NCBI GenBank assembly: GCA_046757925.1
Contig: JBHHZE010000010.1
Coordinates: 10,204-74,203 of the forward strand
Origin: JAZDCZ01 sp046757925
Lineage (GTDB): Bacteria > Gemmatimonadota > Gemmatimonadetes > Gemmatimonadales > GWC2-71-9
DNA length: 64,000 bases
Direction: 5' to 3'
Shown here: one piece after another, positions 25,262-34,742 of the stretch
How the letters are laid out: each line of letters begins with the position of its first letter
Numbering within the stretch: the stretch's first letter is position 1
Notes under the pieces: generated by a model
The model's input: the letters and a program-made list of their open reading frames with translations, nothing else
What the model was told of the DNA's origin: nothing
Database searches by the model: none
Position numbers and translations under genes: made by a program

Positions 25262-27358
25262 CTATTTGGAGGCCTCTGCCTCTTCCTTTTTCCGTTTGTC
25301 GATGATCTTCTGTGCTACGTCGGGCGGAACCTCTTGGTAGCTCGAGAACTCCCAGTGGAAGGTGCCACGCCCTCTTGTCATAGAATGTAGTTGCGTGGAG
25401 TAGCGGTACATCTCCGCTTCGGGGACCATGGCCCTCACCTTAGTGAGACGTTTATCGGGCTCGGTCCCCAATATCTGGCCCCGGCGTGACGACAAGTCCC
25501 CCATCACATCCCCGAGATGTTCTTCGGGGGTCCACACCTCCAGTTCGTTTATCGGCTCGAGAATCACTGGTCTGCAGTTAGGTGCTACCGCCTTGAACGC
25601 CTGGATTCCCGCCATCCTGAACGATTGTTCGTTGCTATCCACATCGTGGTAGCTCCCGTCAAAGCACTCTACTTTGAAACCGACTACCCGATTCCCCGCC
25701 AATACCCCACGTTTAGCCGCTTCCTGGACGCCCTTATCTACGGCGGGAATGTACTTTGCCGGTATCGCACCACCCACTATCTTGTTTACAAACTCGTAGC
25801 CCGACCCGCCCGGGAGTGGCGAGATCCTAATCCAACAGTCGCCGTACTGTCCCCTGCCACCCGACTGCTTCTTGTGTTTGCCTTGCCCCTCTCCCTTTTT
25901 CTTGAACGTTTCACGATACGCAACCCGTGGTCGCTTCAACTCAGCATGCACTCCAAACTTCCGTTCCAGTCGCTTGACAACCACTTCCAGATGTCGTTCC
26001 CCTCGCCCACTTATCAAGGTCTGGCGCAACTCGGTATTGTATTCGTGATTGAAAGTCGGATCTTCGTCGTGGAGTTTGTGAAGCCCCGTCGAAAGCTTGT
26101 CCTCTTCACCGCGCTTGGTCACATCTACAGCCATCACTATGAGAGGCTCTGGAAACGGGATTTTCGACAAGACTACCGGAGTGGACCGCGTGGACAGTGT
26201 GTCATTCGTATGGGTGTCCTTGAGCTTGGCAACGACCCCAATATCACCGGCATGCAGTTCGGGAACTTCGGTCCGCTCCTTACCCAACGATACTGACAGA
26301 TGGTTTAGCTTTTCCTGGAGTTCCCGAGGTGCGTTATACACCTCCGCACCGTTTCCAACCTTCCCCGATACGATCCTGAATACCGATACATCCCCGACAT
26401 GCGGCTCTGAAACCGTCTTGAAGACCTGAGCCACAAACGGCCCGTCGTCGGATGCCTCGAGGGAGATATCCGCTGCGGATCCCCAAATCTTGGCAGGTAC
26501 TGGAGGGTTCTCGTTCGGAGACGGAACCAACTCAACCAATTTGGAAAGCAATGCTCGGATCCCGTAAGTCAGGTCGGCTGAACCGCACAGGAGCGGGAAC
26601 AACTCTCCCTTCATCATACCAACCTTCAAGGCAGCTATCGCCTCTTCACGCGTGATCTCATCGCCGTCAAAGTAACGCTCGAGCAACGTATCGTCCGTCG
26701 CAGCAATCGTCTCGATTAACTCCTTGGAGTACTCCTCGAAACGGTCGCCGAACGAGTCGGGCACATCGACTTCATCGTATTCTCCCTTCTTCGTCCCCTT
26801 CTTGTACATATGGCACCGTTTCGAAAACAGATTGATAATCCCGTGAAAATCCGGTCCCTCCCCCATGGGAACCTCGATCGGAATCACGTTCGGAGTGACG
26901 TGTTCCTTGATGTCCCGGTACACCATCTCGAAGTTGGTGTGCTCCTTGTCGAGCATGGACACAAAGAACATGCGAGGTATCTCACGCTGAACAGCGTATT
27001 CCCAAACTTTTTCGGTACCTACTTCGACTCCCGAAGTCCCACCCACCACCACAAGCGCTGTATCGGCAGCGTATATGGAGGCCATCGCGTCACCGGTGAA
27101 GTCCAAATAGCCAGGTGCGTCGATCAGGTTGATCTTGGCATCCATCCACTCAGCGTACGCTACCGCCAAGTTGATGGAGTACTGCCTTTCAATTTCGTCT
27201 GAAGTGTAGTCGGTGAGAGAAGTACCGTCGGGGACCGAACCATGCCGCTTGCTGCTGCCAGCCACAAAAGCGAGAGCATCTACCAGAGTGGTTTTACCGC
27301 TGGCTCCGTGACCGACGACCGCAACGTTGCGGATCGCATCGGTTGTATAAGCACGCAT
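25262..27358 (-). CDS. Elongation factor G-like GTPase (EF-G paralogue)
   Basis: 698 aa from the ATG at 27358 (AGGAGG, 8 nt spacing; a GTG 9 bp further upstream is less well placed). EF-G domains I-V are present: P-loop GHGASGKT (16-23), DAPGYLDF (80-87) in place of DTPGHVDF, domain IV with GGRGQYGDCWIRISPLPGG, and domain V with EPINELEVWTPEEHLGDVMG and TRGRGTFHWEFSSYQEVP. The switch II His of true EF-G is Tyr, and the base-binding NKxD is SMLD (134-137). These changes mark the EF-G-like paralogue group of unclear role, not the housekeeping translocase, which must be elsewhere. Confidence 0.85.
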   Translation of the reverse strand: MRAYTTDAIRNVAVVGHGASGKTTLVDALAFVAGSSKRHGSVPDGTSLTDYTSDEIERQYSINLAVAYAEWMDAKINLIDAPGYLDFTGDAMASIYAADTALVVVGGTSGVEVGTEKVWEYAVQREIPRMFFVSMLDKEHTNFEMVYRDIKEHVTPNVIPIEVPMGEGPDFHGIINLFSKRCHMYKKGTKKGEYDEVDVPDSFGDRFEEYSKELIETIAATDDTLLERYFDGDEITREEAIAALKVGMMKGELFPLLCGSADLTYGIRALLSKLVELVPSPNENPPVPAKIWGSAADISLEASDDGPFVAQVFKTVSEPHVGDVSVFRIVSGKVGNGAEVYNAPRELQEKLNHLSVSLGKERTEVPELHAGDIGVVAKLKDTHTNDTLSTRSTPVVLSKIPFPEPLIVMAVDVTKRGEEDKLSTGLHKLHDEDPTFNHEYNTELRQTLISGRGERHLEVVVKRLERKFGVHAELKRPRVAYRETFKKKGEGQGKHKKQSGGRGQYGDCWIRISPLPGGSGYEFVNKIVGGAIPAKYIPAVDKGVQEAAKRGVLAGNRVVGFKVECFDGSYHDVDSNEQSFRMAGIQAFKAVAPNCRPVILEPINELEVWTPEEHLGDVMGDLSSRRGQILGTEPDKRLTKVRAMVPEAEMYRYSTQLHSMTRGRGTFHWEFSSYQEVPPDVAQKIIDKRKKEEAEASK

Positions 27359-27486
27359 GTGCCACACCTCCTGAAATCGGGAAGGAAAACATGATCAGGC
27401 GGTACGGCAAATGTCAAACCCCCCCGACATCTACGGTGGACGCAGAGCCGGAGAGGTTATTTGCGCGGAAATGTACGCCGTTTGCG

Positions 27487-28128
27487 CTAGCGGGACAGAT
27501 TACCGAACGTTGCCTGGGCGTCGTCTTCGGCGTCGTCCAGGCCGTCTTTCACATGATGCACCAGCCGCTGCAGAATTCGGAGCGCCGTCAGGTTGGTTCC
27601 CAGCGCCACATTGTTGCGGCCTGCATCCAGCGCCTCATTGGCACGCCCCCGTAGGCCCGCAACATGGCGCAGGATCTTACGAATCCGTGGCGCCTCCCGG
27701 TCTCCCAGTTTCTGCCGCATATGGCCCAGGACGTTGTCGACGATGTTACCAACCCTCGCCGGCGAGTTAGGGAATGTGCGTACGATGGCTCCCAGAACCA
27801 TCCCGTAGGACATGTGCTCAAACCTGCGAGCAGCCTGGCGGTCACCCGCTTCCAGTGCCACTCTTGCCGAATCCCGCAGTGTCGCGGCGATTCTCAGCAT
27901 CCGGTGGGCTTGGTCATCACCCTTGGCCCGAACCCCCTGGATGAGATGTCGTACCAGGCTTTCAGGCCCCCCATCGGCCTCTGTCGCCCTCATCACCTCC
28001 GATGCCAGGTTCGCCGCCAGTTCCAGCTCTGTCACCGCATCCGGTTCATTCGGGAGAGTGGTGCGCGGTTGGTCGCCACATGCCGCTAACACTAGGCCTG
28101 TCAACGTGATGGCTGCTATCTTGTGCAT
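27487..28128 (-). CDS. Exported helical lipoprotein, unknown function
   Basis: 213 aa from ATG 28128 with a ribosome site (GGCGGTGG) just ahead; the frame is open for another 160 codons upstream, but that stretch runs antisense through the DUF1800 gene start and is not protein-like. Signal peptide with lipobox LVLAACG, then alpha-helical, Arg/Ala-rich sequence with two similar helical hairpins. No family recognised. It is divergent from the DUF1800 gene. Confidence 0.7.
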   Translation of the reverse strand: MHKIAAITLTGLVLAACGDQPRTTLPNEPDAVTELELAANLASEVMRATEADGGPESLVRHLIQGVRAKGDDQAHRMLRIAATLRDSARVALEAGDRQAARRFEHMSYGMVLGAIVRTFPNSPARVGNIVDNVLGHMRQKLGDREAPRIRKILRHVAGLRGRANEALDAGRNNVALGTNLTALRILQRLVHHVKDGLDDAEDDAQATFGNLSR

Positions 28129-28275
28129 TGCACCACCGCCTTTCAAGATGGATAAGCACATATTTGACGCTGGCACCGCCGCAGTGTTAACGGGTACCAA
28201 ACTGCCGAAGAACTTAACGCACAAGTCCCGCACTCGTCTAAGACACCGGACCACATCTGGGAGTTTCGCGCGGTC

Positions 28276-29997
28276 ATGAAGACACGGCAAATCACTCTGG
28301 CTCACGTCGTACTTGCCTGCGCCGTGTTCGGTCAGCCTCGCTCTTCTCCGGCTGCTCCACCGGCCGCGCCGGATTCCACGGAACGCGCCCGAGCGCTCCA
28401 CGTGCTCAACCGCCTCACCTACGGCCCGCGTCCGGGAGAACTGGATCGGGTCCTGGAGCTGGGAGTGGACCGATTCATCGAGCAACAGCTCCATCCTGCA
28501 GATATCGACGATTCGGCCTTGGAGAAACGACTCCAGGCATTCGAGATCCTGAAGCTCTCCTCCGCCGATCTCGCCGACATCGTCCGTGCCGAGCAACGGG
28601 CCCGACGCCAGGCCCGGCAACGCCGGGCCGACGAGGCAAAGATGGAGAACGACAGGCGGAAACAGATGGCTCGCGCCCGCCGCAATCCCAGCAGACTACG
28701 CCGCCTCACGGCAGAGTTTCAGCAAGTCGCCGTGGTTCGGGCAGCCATGTCAGAGAGACAGCTCTATGAGGTAATGGTCGATTTCTGGACCAATCACTTC
28801 AACGTGTTCATGCAGAAGGGTGCAGATCGCTTTCTGACTCCGGACTATATCGAGCACGCGATCCGCCCACACGCGCTGGGCAAGTTCGAGGATCTGCTGG
28901 TTGCGACTGCCCAGAGTCCGGCCATGCTCTTCTACCTGGACAATGCGGAGTCGGTGACACCCGGGTCTCGTCCACCCGAGTTGGCTCGCGCGCGCAAGCG
29001 ATTGATTGCCGGCCGGCCCCGTCCGATCCGCTTCGGCATCAGGCGCCAAGGCTCTCGCAACATGGGACGCACGATGGACTCGGCCCGGAGTCGGCTCAAC
29101 GCTCTCGAACGCCGGCTGCCACGTGGGATCAACGAGAACTACGCCCGGGAGCTGCTCGAGCTTCATACACTGGGCGTGGACGGCGGATACACGCAGCAGG
29201 ACATCGTCGAGGTTGCGCGTATACTCACCGGCTGGAGCACTCAACCGTATCGCGGCGCCAAGTTCGTATTCAACGAGTGGGCTCACGACCGCGGGGTCAA
29301 GGTCGCCTTGGGACACAGGTTCGAGGCCGGTGGCGGCGTCGAAGAAGGATTGGGTCTGCTCCACCTACTGGCGATGCACCCTGCCACCATAAGGCACGTG
29401 AGTAGCAAGCTGTGCGTTCGATTTGTGAGCGACGATCCTCCCTCAGGCTGTGTAGATGCGGCGGCGAGGGCATGGGAGACAAGCGCTGGTGACATTCGTT
29501 CAATCATGACTGCAATCATTCGATCGCCGGACTTCTGGGCCGCGGAAAACCGCGGCTCGAAGACGAAGACACCGCTCGAGCTGGTGGTAAGCGCAGTGCG
29601 GGCATTGGGCGCCGAACCCGATACCACTAACGCTCTGGCCCAGGTCGTCGGCCGCCTGGGCCAACCTCTCTACCTGTTCGCGCCTCCCACCGGCTATCCG
29701 GAAACACAGGAATCCTGGATCAACTCGGGCGCCATGCTGCAGCGTTTCAAGCTCGCCATGGGACTTGCTTCGGGCAGGATGCCGGGGGTCACAATCGACC
29801 TGGACCGGGTCACTGCTCCAACCGACGACCCGGACCATCTCGTGAGGGTTGTGAATGCGGCCGTTCTGGGTGGTGGCGCCGATCATGCCACTCTACGAGT
29901 GATGCGTGAGCAGGTGCGGAGCGCCCGCAACCCTCGCGAGGCTCGTGTGATCGCCGTGGGTCTTGCCCTGGCGAGCCCAGAGTTCCAGCGGCAATAG
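28276..29997 (+). CDS. DUF1800 family protein
   Basis: 573 aa, typical length. N-terminal signal peptide (about 1-25), then the family opening RALHVLNRLTYGPRPGELDR, VMVDFWTNHFNVFMQKGADR, GINENYARELLELHTLGVDG and the C-terminal PTGYPETQESWINSGAMLQR. A charged Arg-rich helical insertion (about 110-150) is longer than usual. DUF1800 genes nearly always precede a DUF1501 gene, as here; the pair is probably exported to the periplasm or cell surface, and its function is not known. Confidence 0.9.
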   Translation: MKTRQITLAHVVLACAVFGQPRSSPAAPPAAPDSTERARALHVLNRLTYGPRPGELDRVLELGVDRFIEQQLHPADIDDSALEKRLQAFEILKLSSADLADIVRAEQRARRQARQRRADEAKMENDRRKQMARARRNPSRLRRLTAEFQQVAVVRAAMSERQLYEVMVDFWTNHFNVFMQKGADRFLTPDYIEHAIRPHALGKFEDLLVATAQSPAMLFYLDNAESVTPGSRPPELARARKRLIAGRPRPIRFGIRRQGSRNMGRTMDSARSRLNALERRLPRGINENYARELLELHTLGVDGGYTQQDIVEVARILTGWSTQPYRGAKFVFNEWAHDRGVKVALGHRFEAGGGVEEGLGLLHLLAMHPATIRHVSSKLCVRFVSDDPPSGCVDAAARAWETSAGDIRSIMTAIIRSPDFWAAENRGSKTKTPLELVVSAVRALGAEPDTTNALAQVVGRLGQPLYLFAPPTGYPETQESWINSGAMLQRFKLAMGLASGRMPGVTIDLDRVTAPTDDPDHLVRVVNAAVLGGGADHATLRVMREQVRSARNPREARVIAVGLALASPEFQRQ

Positions 29998-30008
29998 GGG
30001 AGGAGGAC

Positions 30009-31268
30009 GTGGACAGACGAGTCTTTGTGAGAGCTGGCAGCCTGGCGCTGGTAAGCGTGGGACTGGATCCGATCTTTCTCACTCGCGCAGCCTACGCCAG
30101 TGGCCGCAGTCACGGACCCACGGACCGCCGGAAGACCTTGGTGTGCATATTCCAGAGGGGTGCGGTCGACGGCTTGAACATGGTGGTGCCGCACGGCGAG
30201 AAGCATTACTTCCAGGATCGCCCACGTATAGCGATTCCGGCGCCTGGCAAGGCGGGAGGAGCGCTGGATTTGGACGGTTACTTCGGACTCCATCCCGCCC
30301 TGGAACCTCTCCTGCCACTCTACCGCGACGGAACTCTCGCCGCAGTACACGCGGTAGGCTCGCCCGACACGACTCGGAGTCACTTTGACGCTCAGGACTA
30401 TATGGAGTCCGGCACCCCCGGCCGGAAGTCGACGGCGGATGGCTGGTTGAATCGGCACCTGGCGCATCGACACGATCATGAAGAGACACCATTCCGCGGC
30501 GTCGCAATGGGGCCGCAGCTTCCTCGCGCACTGCGCGGTACCGCCCCCGCTCTGGCAATCGACGACCTGCAGTCTTTTGGATTCAGGGGGCGGCCTGCGC
30601 AGCGCGATCGCCTGAACACCGCTTTCGAAGAACTCTACGCGGGATCATCTACCGGCATCATGGCGTCGTCGTCGAGCGAAGCGGTCGAGGCGATCCGCAT
30701 GCTCGGAGCGGCTCACCTGGATCGCTACGATCCCGGCAACGGGGCCGAGTACCCACCGGGGCGTTTTGGCCGCGCGATGCGTCAGATTGCGCAACTGATC
30801 AGGTCAGACTTGGGATTGGAGATCGCCTTTACCGACATAGGTGGTTGGGATACTCACGTGAACCAGGGGGCCAGCACCGGGCAGTTGGGACTTCATCTGC
30901 GCGAGTTGGCGCGGGGACTTTCGGCGTTCGCCACAGATCTGGGGCCCCGTCTCGCGGACGTTACCGTACTCACCATGAGCGAGTTTGGGCGCACCGTCGC
31001 CGAGAACGGTAACAGCGGGACCGATCACGGGCATGCCACCGCGATGTTCGTGCTCGGTGGAGCCACACGGGGAGGGCGGGTTCTTGGAGCTTGGCCGACG
31101 CTCGAGCCCGACAAGCGGTTCGAGGGTCGAGATCTTGCCGTAACGACAGATTTTCGTGACCTGTTTGGGGAGGTGCTGGTGCGGCATCTGGGCGCGAAGG
31201 ACCTTTCTACTGTCTTTCCGGGCCACACATCTGACGTGAAGCGGTGGGTAGGGGTAATGGACGGGTGA
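30009..31268 (+). CDS. DUF1501 family protein
   Basis: 419 aa from a GTG with GGGGAGGAGG directly upstream. N-terminal MDRRVFVRAGSLALVSVG is a short twin-arginine-like export signal (DRR-VF). The body has the family features KTLVCIFQRGAVDGLNMVVP, SHFDAQDYMESGTPG, DIGGWDTHVNQGASTGQLG, LTMSEFGRTVAENGNSGTDH and GHATAMFVLGGA, related to the sulfatase/alkaline phosphatase fold. It is 11 bp behind DUF1800, forming the conserved two-gene unit. Confidence 0.9.
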   Translation: MDRRVFVRAGSLALVSVGLDPIFLTRAAYASGRSHGPTDRRKTLVCIFQRGAVDGLNMVVPHGEKHYFQDRPRIAIPAPGKAGGALDLDGYFGLHPALEPLLPLYRDGTLAAVHAVGSPDTTRSHFDAQDYMESGTPGRKSTADGWLNRHLAHRHDHEETPFRGVAMGPQLPRALRGTAPALAIDDLQSFGFRGRPAQRDRLNTAFEELYAGSSTGIMASSSSEAVEAIRMLGAAHLDRYDPGNGAEYPPGRFGRAMRQIAQLIRSDLGLEIAFTDIGGWDTHVNQGASTGQLGLHLRELARGLSAFATDLGPRLADVTVLTMSEFGRTVAENGNSGTDHGHATAMFVLGGATRGGRVLGAWPTLEPDKRFEGRDLAVTTDFRDLFGEVLVRHLGAKDLSTVFPGHTSDVKRWVGVMDG

Positions 31269-31379
31269 ATGACGAGGATCCCGCAAGCACGATGGAATGA
31301 TCGAGTGAACTGAGCCCCTCCGTTCACCACTCAGTATTCTTGTTCGACATTCGATATTCAACGCGGTTATCTTCACCCG

Positions 31380-32165
31380 ATGATCTTCCGCGAGAATCTT
31401 CTCGAGGGCCAGGTTGCCATAATAACCGGAGGCGGCACGGGCATTGGCTTTGGGATCGCAACGGCCATGGCCAAGTACGGTGCGAACGTAGTGATAGCAA
31501 GCCGCAAACCGGAGCACTTCGAATCGGCCGCCGAGAAACTCCGCACCTATGGAGTTAAGGTCCTACCGCTCGAGACCAACGTCCGGGATCCGGACTCGAC
31601 CAAATCCATGGTAGATCGTGCTGTCCAGGAATTCGGACACGTCGACATTTTGGTAAACAACGCGGCGGGGAATTTCTACGCTCCGTCGGCCGAACTATCG
31701 CCCAATGGGTGGCGTGCCGTAGTAGAGACGGATCTTTACGGGACGTTTTTTTGTTCTCAAGCTGTCTACCCCGTGATGGAGAGGCAGGGTTCCGGTCGGA
31801 TCATCTCGATCTCCATGACACTTCATTACAGGGGTTGGCCTCAGATGGCTCACGCGACCGCGGCGAAGGCCGGAGTGGACGCCCTCACCAAGACATTGGC
31901 GAAGGAGTGGGCGGCGGCAGGCATCACGGTCAATGCAATTGCACCCGGTCCGATGCCGACCGAGGGTGCCACGAATGCGTTTGCCACCGGCGATGCCGGT
32001 ACCACGACCATCGATGCGAAGTTGCGCGACCACATACCTGTCGGCCGGTGGGGGGCCCCCGAGGATATCGGGAACATGGCCGTATATCTGGCCAGTTCAG
32101 CGGGCGACTGGATCACAGGAGCTATCCTGGTGGTAGATGGAGGCAGCTCGTTGGCGCGAGTCTGA
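31380..32165 (+). CDS. Short-chain dehydrogenase, 2,4-dienoyl-CoA reductase-like
   Basis: 261 aa. NADP-binding ITGGGTGIGFGIATAMAKYG, ILVNNAAGNFYAP, then SMTLHYRGWPQMAHATAAKA. The usual YxxxK catalytic tyrosine is replaced by Thr (ATAAK), while the Lys stays. The same pattern is known in peroxisomal-type 2,4-dienoyl-CoA reductases (TLxxRGQxxQxHAGSAKA), and the end GPMPTEGATNAFATGDAGT also fits that group. It would remove a double bond during unsaturated acyl-CoA oxidation. A thioesterase gene follows 36 bp later. Confidence 0.8.
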   Translation: MIFRENLLEGQVAIITGGGTGIGFGIATAMAKYGANVVIASRKPEHFESAAEKLRTYGVKVLPLETNVRDPDSTKSMVDRAVQEFGHVDILVNNAAGNFYAPSAELSPNGWRAVVETDLYGTFFCSQAVYPVMERQGSGRIISISMTLHYRGWPQMAHATAAKAGVDALTKTLAKEWAAAGITVNAIAPGPMPTEGATNAFATGDAGTTTIDAKLRDHIPVGRWGAPEDIGNMAVYLASSAGDWITGAILVVDGGSSLARV

Positions 32166-32201
32166 GTTTGGTTGGGAACTACATCTTTGCATTGAGAGGC
32201 G

Positions 32202-32672
32202 ATGACGGCAATCGATTCCAACCCGACCGCGGGTGATTTGGCACGATTCGAAGCAGAGTGGAACCATCATCCTGGTCTGCGGAGTCTAGGTGCGCGTCTC
32301 GACCTTTCAACAGAAGGGGTCGTGCGCGCAGTCGTAGACCCCGTTGAACCACAACATCGAGGTGGCATGGGTACAAATGCCGTGAATGGGGCAGTAATGG
32401 CTGGGCTGTTCGATCTCGTGATAGGCCTGACCGGGTATATGCAGGCCGTAGGTCAGCGGGTGGGCGTTGCGCAACTCAACATCCAGTTCATGAGACCGGT
32501 CAATGGCGACAGGCTCGAAGTTACGGGCAAAGCTGTACGAACCGGGAAATCGTTGGTTTTCGCGAGCGCCGAACTTAGAGACGAACGAGAAGTGGTCTGC
32601 GCGCGCTGCGACGGCATCGTAGCCATCGGACGAGGTGAGCCTACCGGACCAAGCAAGATTCCTGCGTTGTAA
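32202..32672 (+). CDS. PaaI-type hotdog thioesterase
   Basis: 156 aa with the hotdog core: QHRGGMGTNAVNGAVMAGLF (catalytic helix region), DLVIGLTGYMQAVGQRVGVA and MRPVNGDRLEVTGKAVRTGK. Such enzymes cleave acyl- or aryl-CoA thioesters. It follows the dienoyl-CoA reductase-like gene, consistent with acyl-CoA turnover. Confidence 0.8.
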   Translation: MTAIDSNPTAGDLARFEAEWNHHPGLRSLGARLDLSTEGVVRAVVDPVEPQHRGGMGTNAVNGAVMAGLFDLVIGLTGYMQAVGQRVGVAQLNIQFMRPVNGDRLEVTGKAVRTGKSLVFASAELRDEREVVCARCDGIVAIGRGEPTGPSKIPAL

Positions 32673-32673
32673 C

Positions 32674-34212
32674 ATGACGCCTGTTGCTGGTATTTTTTTC
32701 GCACTCCATCTGACTGCCTCGCTCGTGTTGGCGGCCTACGGCTATCACCGGCTGAGTCTCGCGATCCGGTACGTGCGCCGCGTGAGGCCGCTGAGGCGAA
32801 CGGCGCCGGATCCGCCCGAAGATCTCCCATCTGTCACGGTGCAGATACCGCTTTACAACGAGCGCTACGTAGCCGCACGGGTCGTCACTGCCGCAGGCTC
32901 TCTGGATTATCCGCGCTCCCTACTGGAGATACAGGTTCTCGACGATTCTAGCGACGAAACTCCGCTCCGCGTTGCCCGTGCGGTGAAAGAACTCAGGGGA
33001 CGTGGCATACGAGTGCATCACGTGAGACGCAGTAATCGTGAGGGGTTCAAGGCAGGCGCGCTGGCGCATGGGCTCACTCTTGCACGGGGCGACCTGGTCG
33101 CGGTATTCGATGCCGATTTCGTTCCGCCGCCTGACTTCTTGCTTCGACTCGTCGGCGAGTTCAACGATCCTTCGGTTGGGATGGTTCAGGCACGTTGGGA
33201 ACACATCAATCGCAGCAGTTCCCTACTCACAGAAGTTCAGGCGTTGCAACTCGACGCCCATTTCAGAGTAGAGCACGGCGTTAGGGCCGCCACAGGGTGT
33301 TTTTTTAATTTCAACGGCACTGCCGGCATATGGAGGCGGTCGGCGATCGAGGCTGCCGGCGGGTGGAAGGCAGATACCTTAACCGAGGATGTCGACCTGA
33401 GTTATCGCGCGCAGATGGCGGGTTGGCGGTTCATCTATCGCGACGACGTTACCGCTCCCGCCGAGGTTCCGGTCGAGGTCGCCGCCTACCGCATGCAGCA
33501 ACAGCGTTGGGCGCAGGGCGGAGTGGAAACTTCCTTGAAACTCCTGCCGCGGCTCCTCACTTCGTCGCTCACGGCACGAGTGAAGCGCGAGGCGGTTTGG
33601 CACCTGACCGGTCATTTCACGTACCCAGCGTTCGTGATCCTGGCCCTAGCGGGCGTATCAGCGGCGTGGTTAGGCGAACCCCTCTACAGAGACCGGCTCT
33701 TTCTCGTAGATGGTTTGCTTCTCACCTTCGCGACAGTGTCGCTTGCATTTTTTTACAGCCTGCCCATGCAGGCGCGTTGGCCCAACGACTGGTGGAAGCG
33801 CTTGGGATTGATCCCCGCCATAATGGTGCTGGGTGCAGGAATAGCAGTTGGTCAGACGTTCGCTGTTGCACGAGGGCTCGCACGGCACAGGACGCCCTTT
33901 TGGCGAACGCCGAAGTACCGTCATGTGGGCACTGGAGATGAGAGTTGGCTGAGCGCGGCCTACCGCATCTCGGGCTCGGGCACTGCGCTGCTGGAGTTTC
34001 TCGCAGGCATCTCGATCTTGGGATGCGGCGTAACCGCGGTCGTGCTAGGTATCCTGTTACCGCCGGGATCGATGTTTCTGCTAGGCGTCGGATTCCTCAT
34101 GACCGGCGGGAGCACGCTGGCTCAGCAACCGCGTCCTAAGATATGGCGCAAGGCCCACACTCCCAGTCTGCGCATCTCCGATACGGTTCCATTACGAGAC
34201 AACTGCGCCTAG
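32674..34212 (+). CDS. Family 2 glycosyltransferase, cellulose-synthase-like, membrane-bound
   Basis: 512 aa from ATG 32674, one base after the thioesterase stop. N-terminal membrane helix, then the GT2 core: SVTVQIPLYNERYVAARVV, QVLDDSSDETPLR, AVFDADFVPPPDF (DxD-type), TLTEDVDLSYRAQMAGWRF and QQQRWAQGG (the Q..RW of processive enzymes), followed by four or so membrane helices (about residues 305-480). It should transfer sugars from an NDP-sugar to a polymer or lipid across the inner membrane. Product unknown; relatives make glucomannan, cellulose-like chains or glycolipids. Confidence 0.85.
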   Translation: MTPVAGIFFALHLTASLVLAAYGYHRLSLAIRYVRRVRPLRRTAPDPPEDLPSVTVQIPLYNERYVAARVVTAAGSLDYPRSLLEIQVLDDSSDETPLRVARAVKELRGRGIRVHHVRRSNREGFKAGALAHGLTLARGDLVAVFDADFVPPPDFLLRLVGEFNDPSVGMVQARWEHINRSSSLLTEVQALQLDAHFRVEHGVRAATGCFFNFNGTAGIWRRSAIEAAGGWKADTLTEDVDLSYRAQMAGWRFIYRDDVTAPAEVPVEVAAYRMQQQRWAQGGVETSLKLLPRLLTSSLTARVKREAVWHLTGHFTYPAFVILALAGVSAAWLGEPLYRDRLFLVDGLLLTFATVSLAFFYSLPMQARWPNDWWKRLGLIPAIMVLGAGIAVGQTFAVARGLARHRTPFWRTPKYRHVGTGDESWLSAAYRISGSGTALLEFLAGISILGCGVTAVVLGILLPPGSMFLLGVGFLMTGGSTLAQQPRPKIWRKAHTPSLRISDTVPLRDNCA

Positions 34213-34316
34213 CTTGTTGAGCGATTCGGCTCCGCAGTTGGCGTGCCAGCCCCTCTCGGCAGCGCCCTGGGTTGCCAATCGATTGCGATCGAAGCTCCAT
34301 ACCACGGGAGGCCTGT

Positions 34317-34736
34317 ATGCTGTCACAAGTGTTCGGCAAGTATCAAGGAGTAGCTCATTCGCTGATGCGAACGATCGTCGGATTCATGTTCTTTACACAT
34401 GGTGCCGCCAAACTGTTTGGCTGGTTCGGTGGGTTCGGCGAACCGAATAGCACTGTTGAAATACTTTCGCGTTTCGGGGTCGCCGGTGTTTTGGAGACAT
34501 TCGGAGGTGCGCTAATCATGTTCGGCCTCTTCACGCGGCCCGCTGCATTCATCGTCTCCGGCGAGATGGCCGTCGCCTATTTCTGGCTTCACGCCCAACG
34601 TGGCCTCTGGCCTTGGGTCAACGGAGGCGAACGACCCGTCCTCTATTCGTTCATGTTTCTGTTCCTGGCGACCGCCGGATCGGGCCCCTGGGGGCTGGAT
34701 GCTCTGCTAAAGAGGCGTCAGGAAGAGGACAAATAG
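34317..34736 (+). CDS. DoxX family membrane protein
   Basis: 139 aa from the ATG at 34317, chosen because GGGAGG precedes it; the frame opens 45 bp earlier. Four membrane helices with LMRTIVGFMFFTHGAAKLFG and ALIMFGLFTRPAAFIVSGEM, the DoxX pattern. Functions in the family include thiol redox and respiratory links; nothing more specific can be said. Confidence 0.85.
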   Translation: MLSQVFGKYQGVAHSLMRTIVGFMFFTHGAAKLFGWFGGFGEPNSTVEILSRFGVAGVLETFGGALIMFGLFTRPAAFIVSGEMAVAYFWLHAQRGLWPWVNGGERPVLYSFMFLFLATAGSGPWGLDALLKRRQEEDK

Positions 34737-34742
34737 CCTAAG

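Noticed and set aside
27487..28620. Long upstream extension (to 28620) of the helical lipoprotein
   Set aside because: The first 164 codons overlap the DUF1800 gene antisense and lack a signal peptide; ATG 28128 gives a clean lipoprotein signal with a ribosome site.
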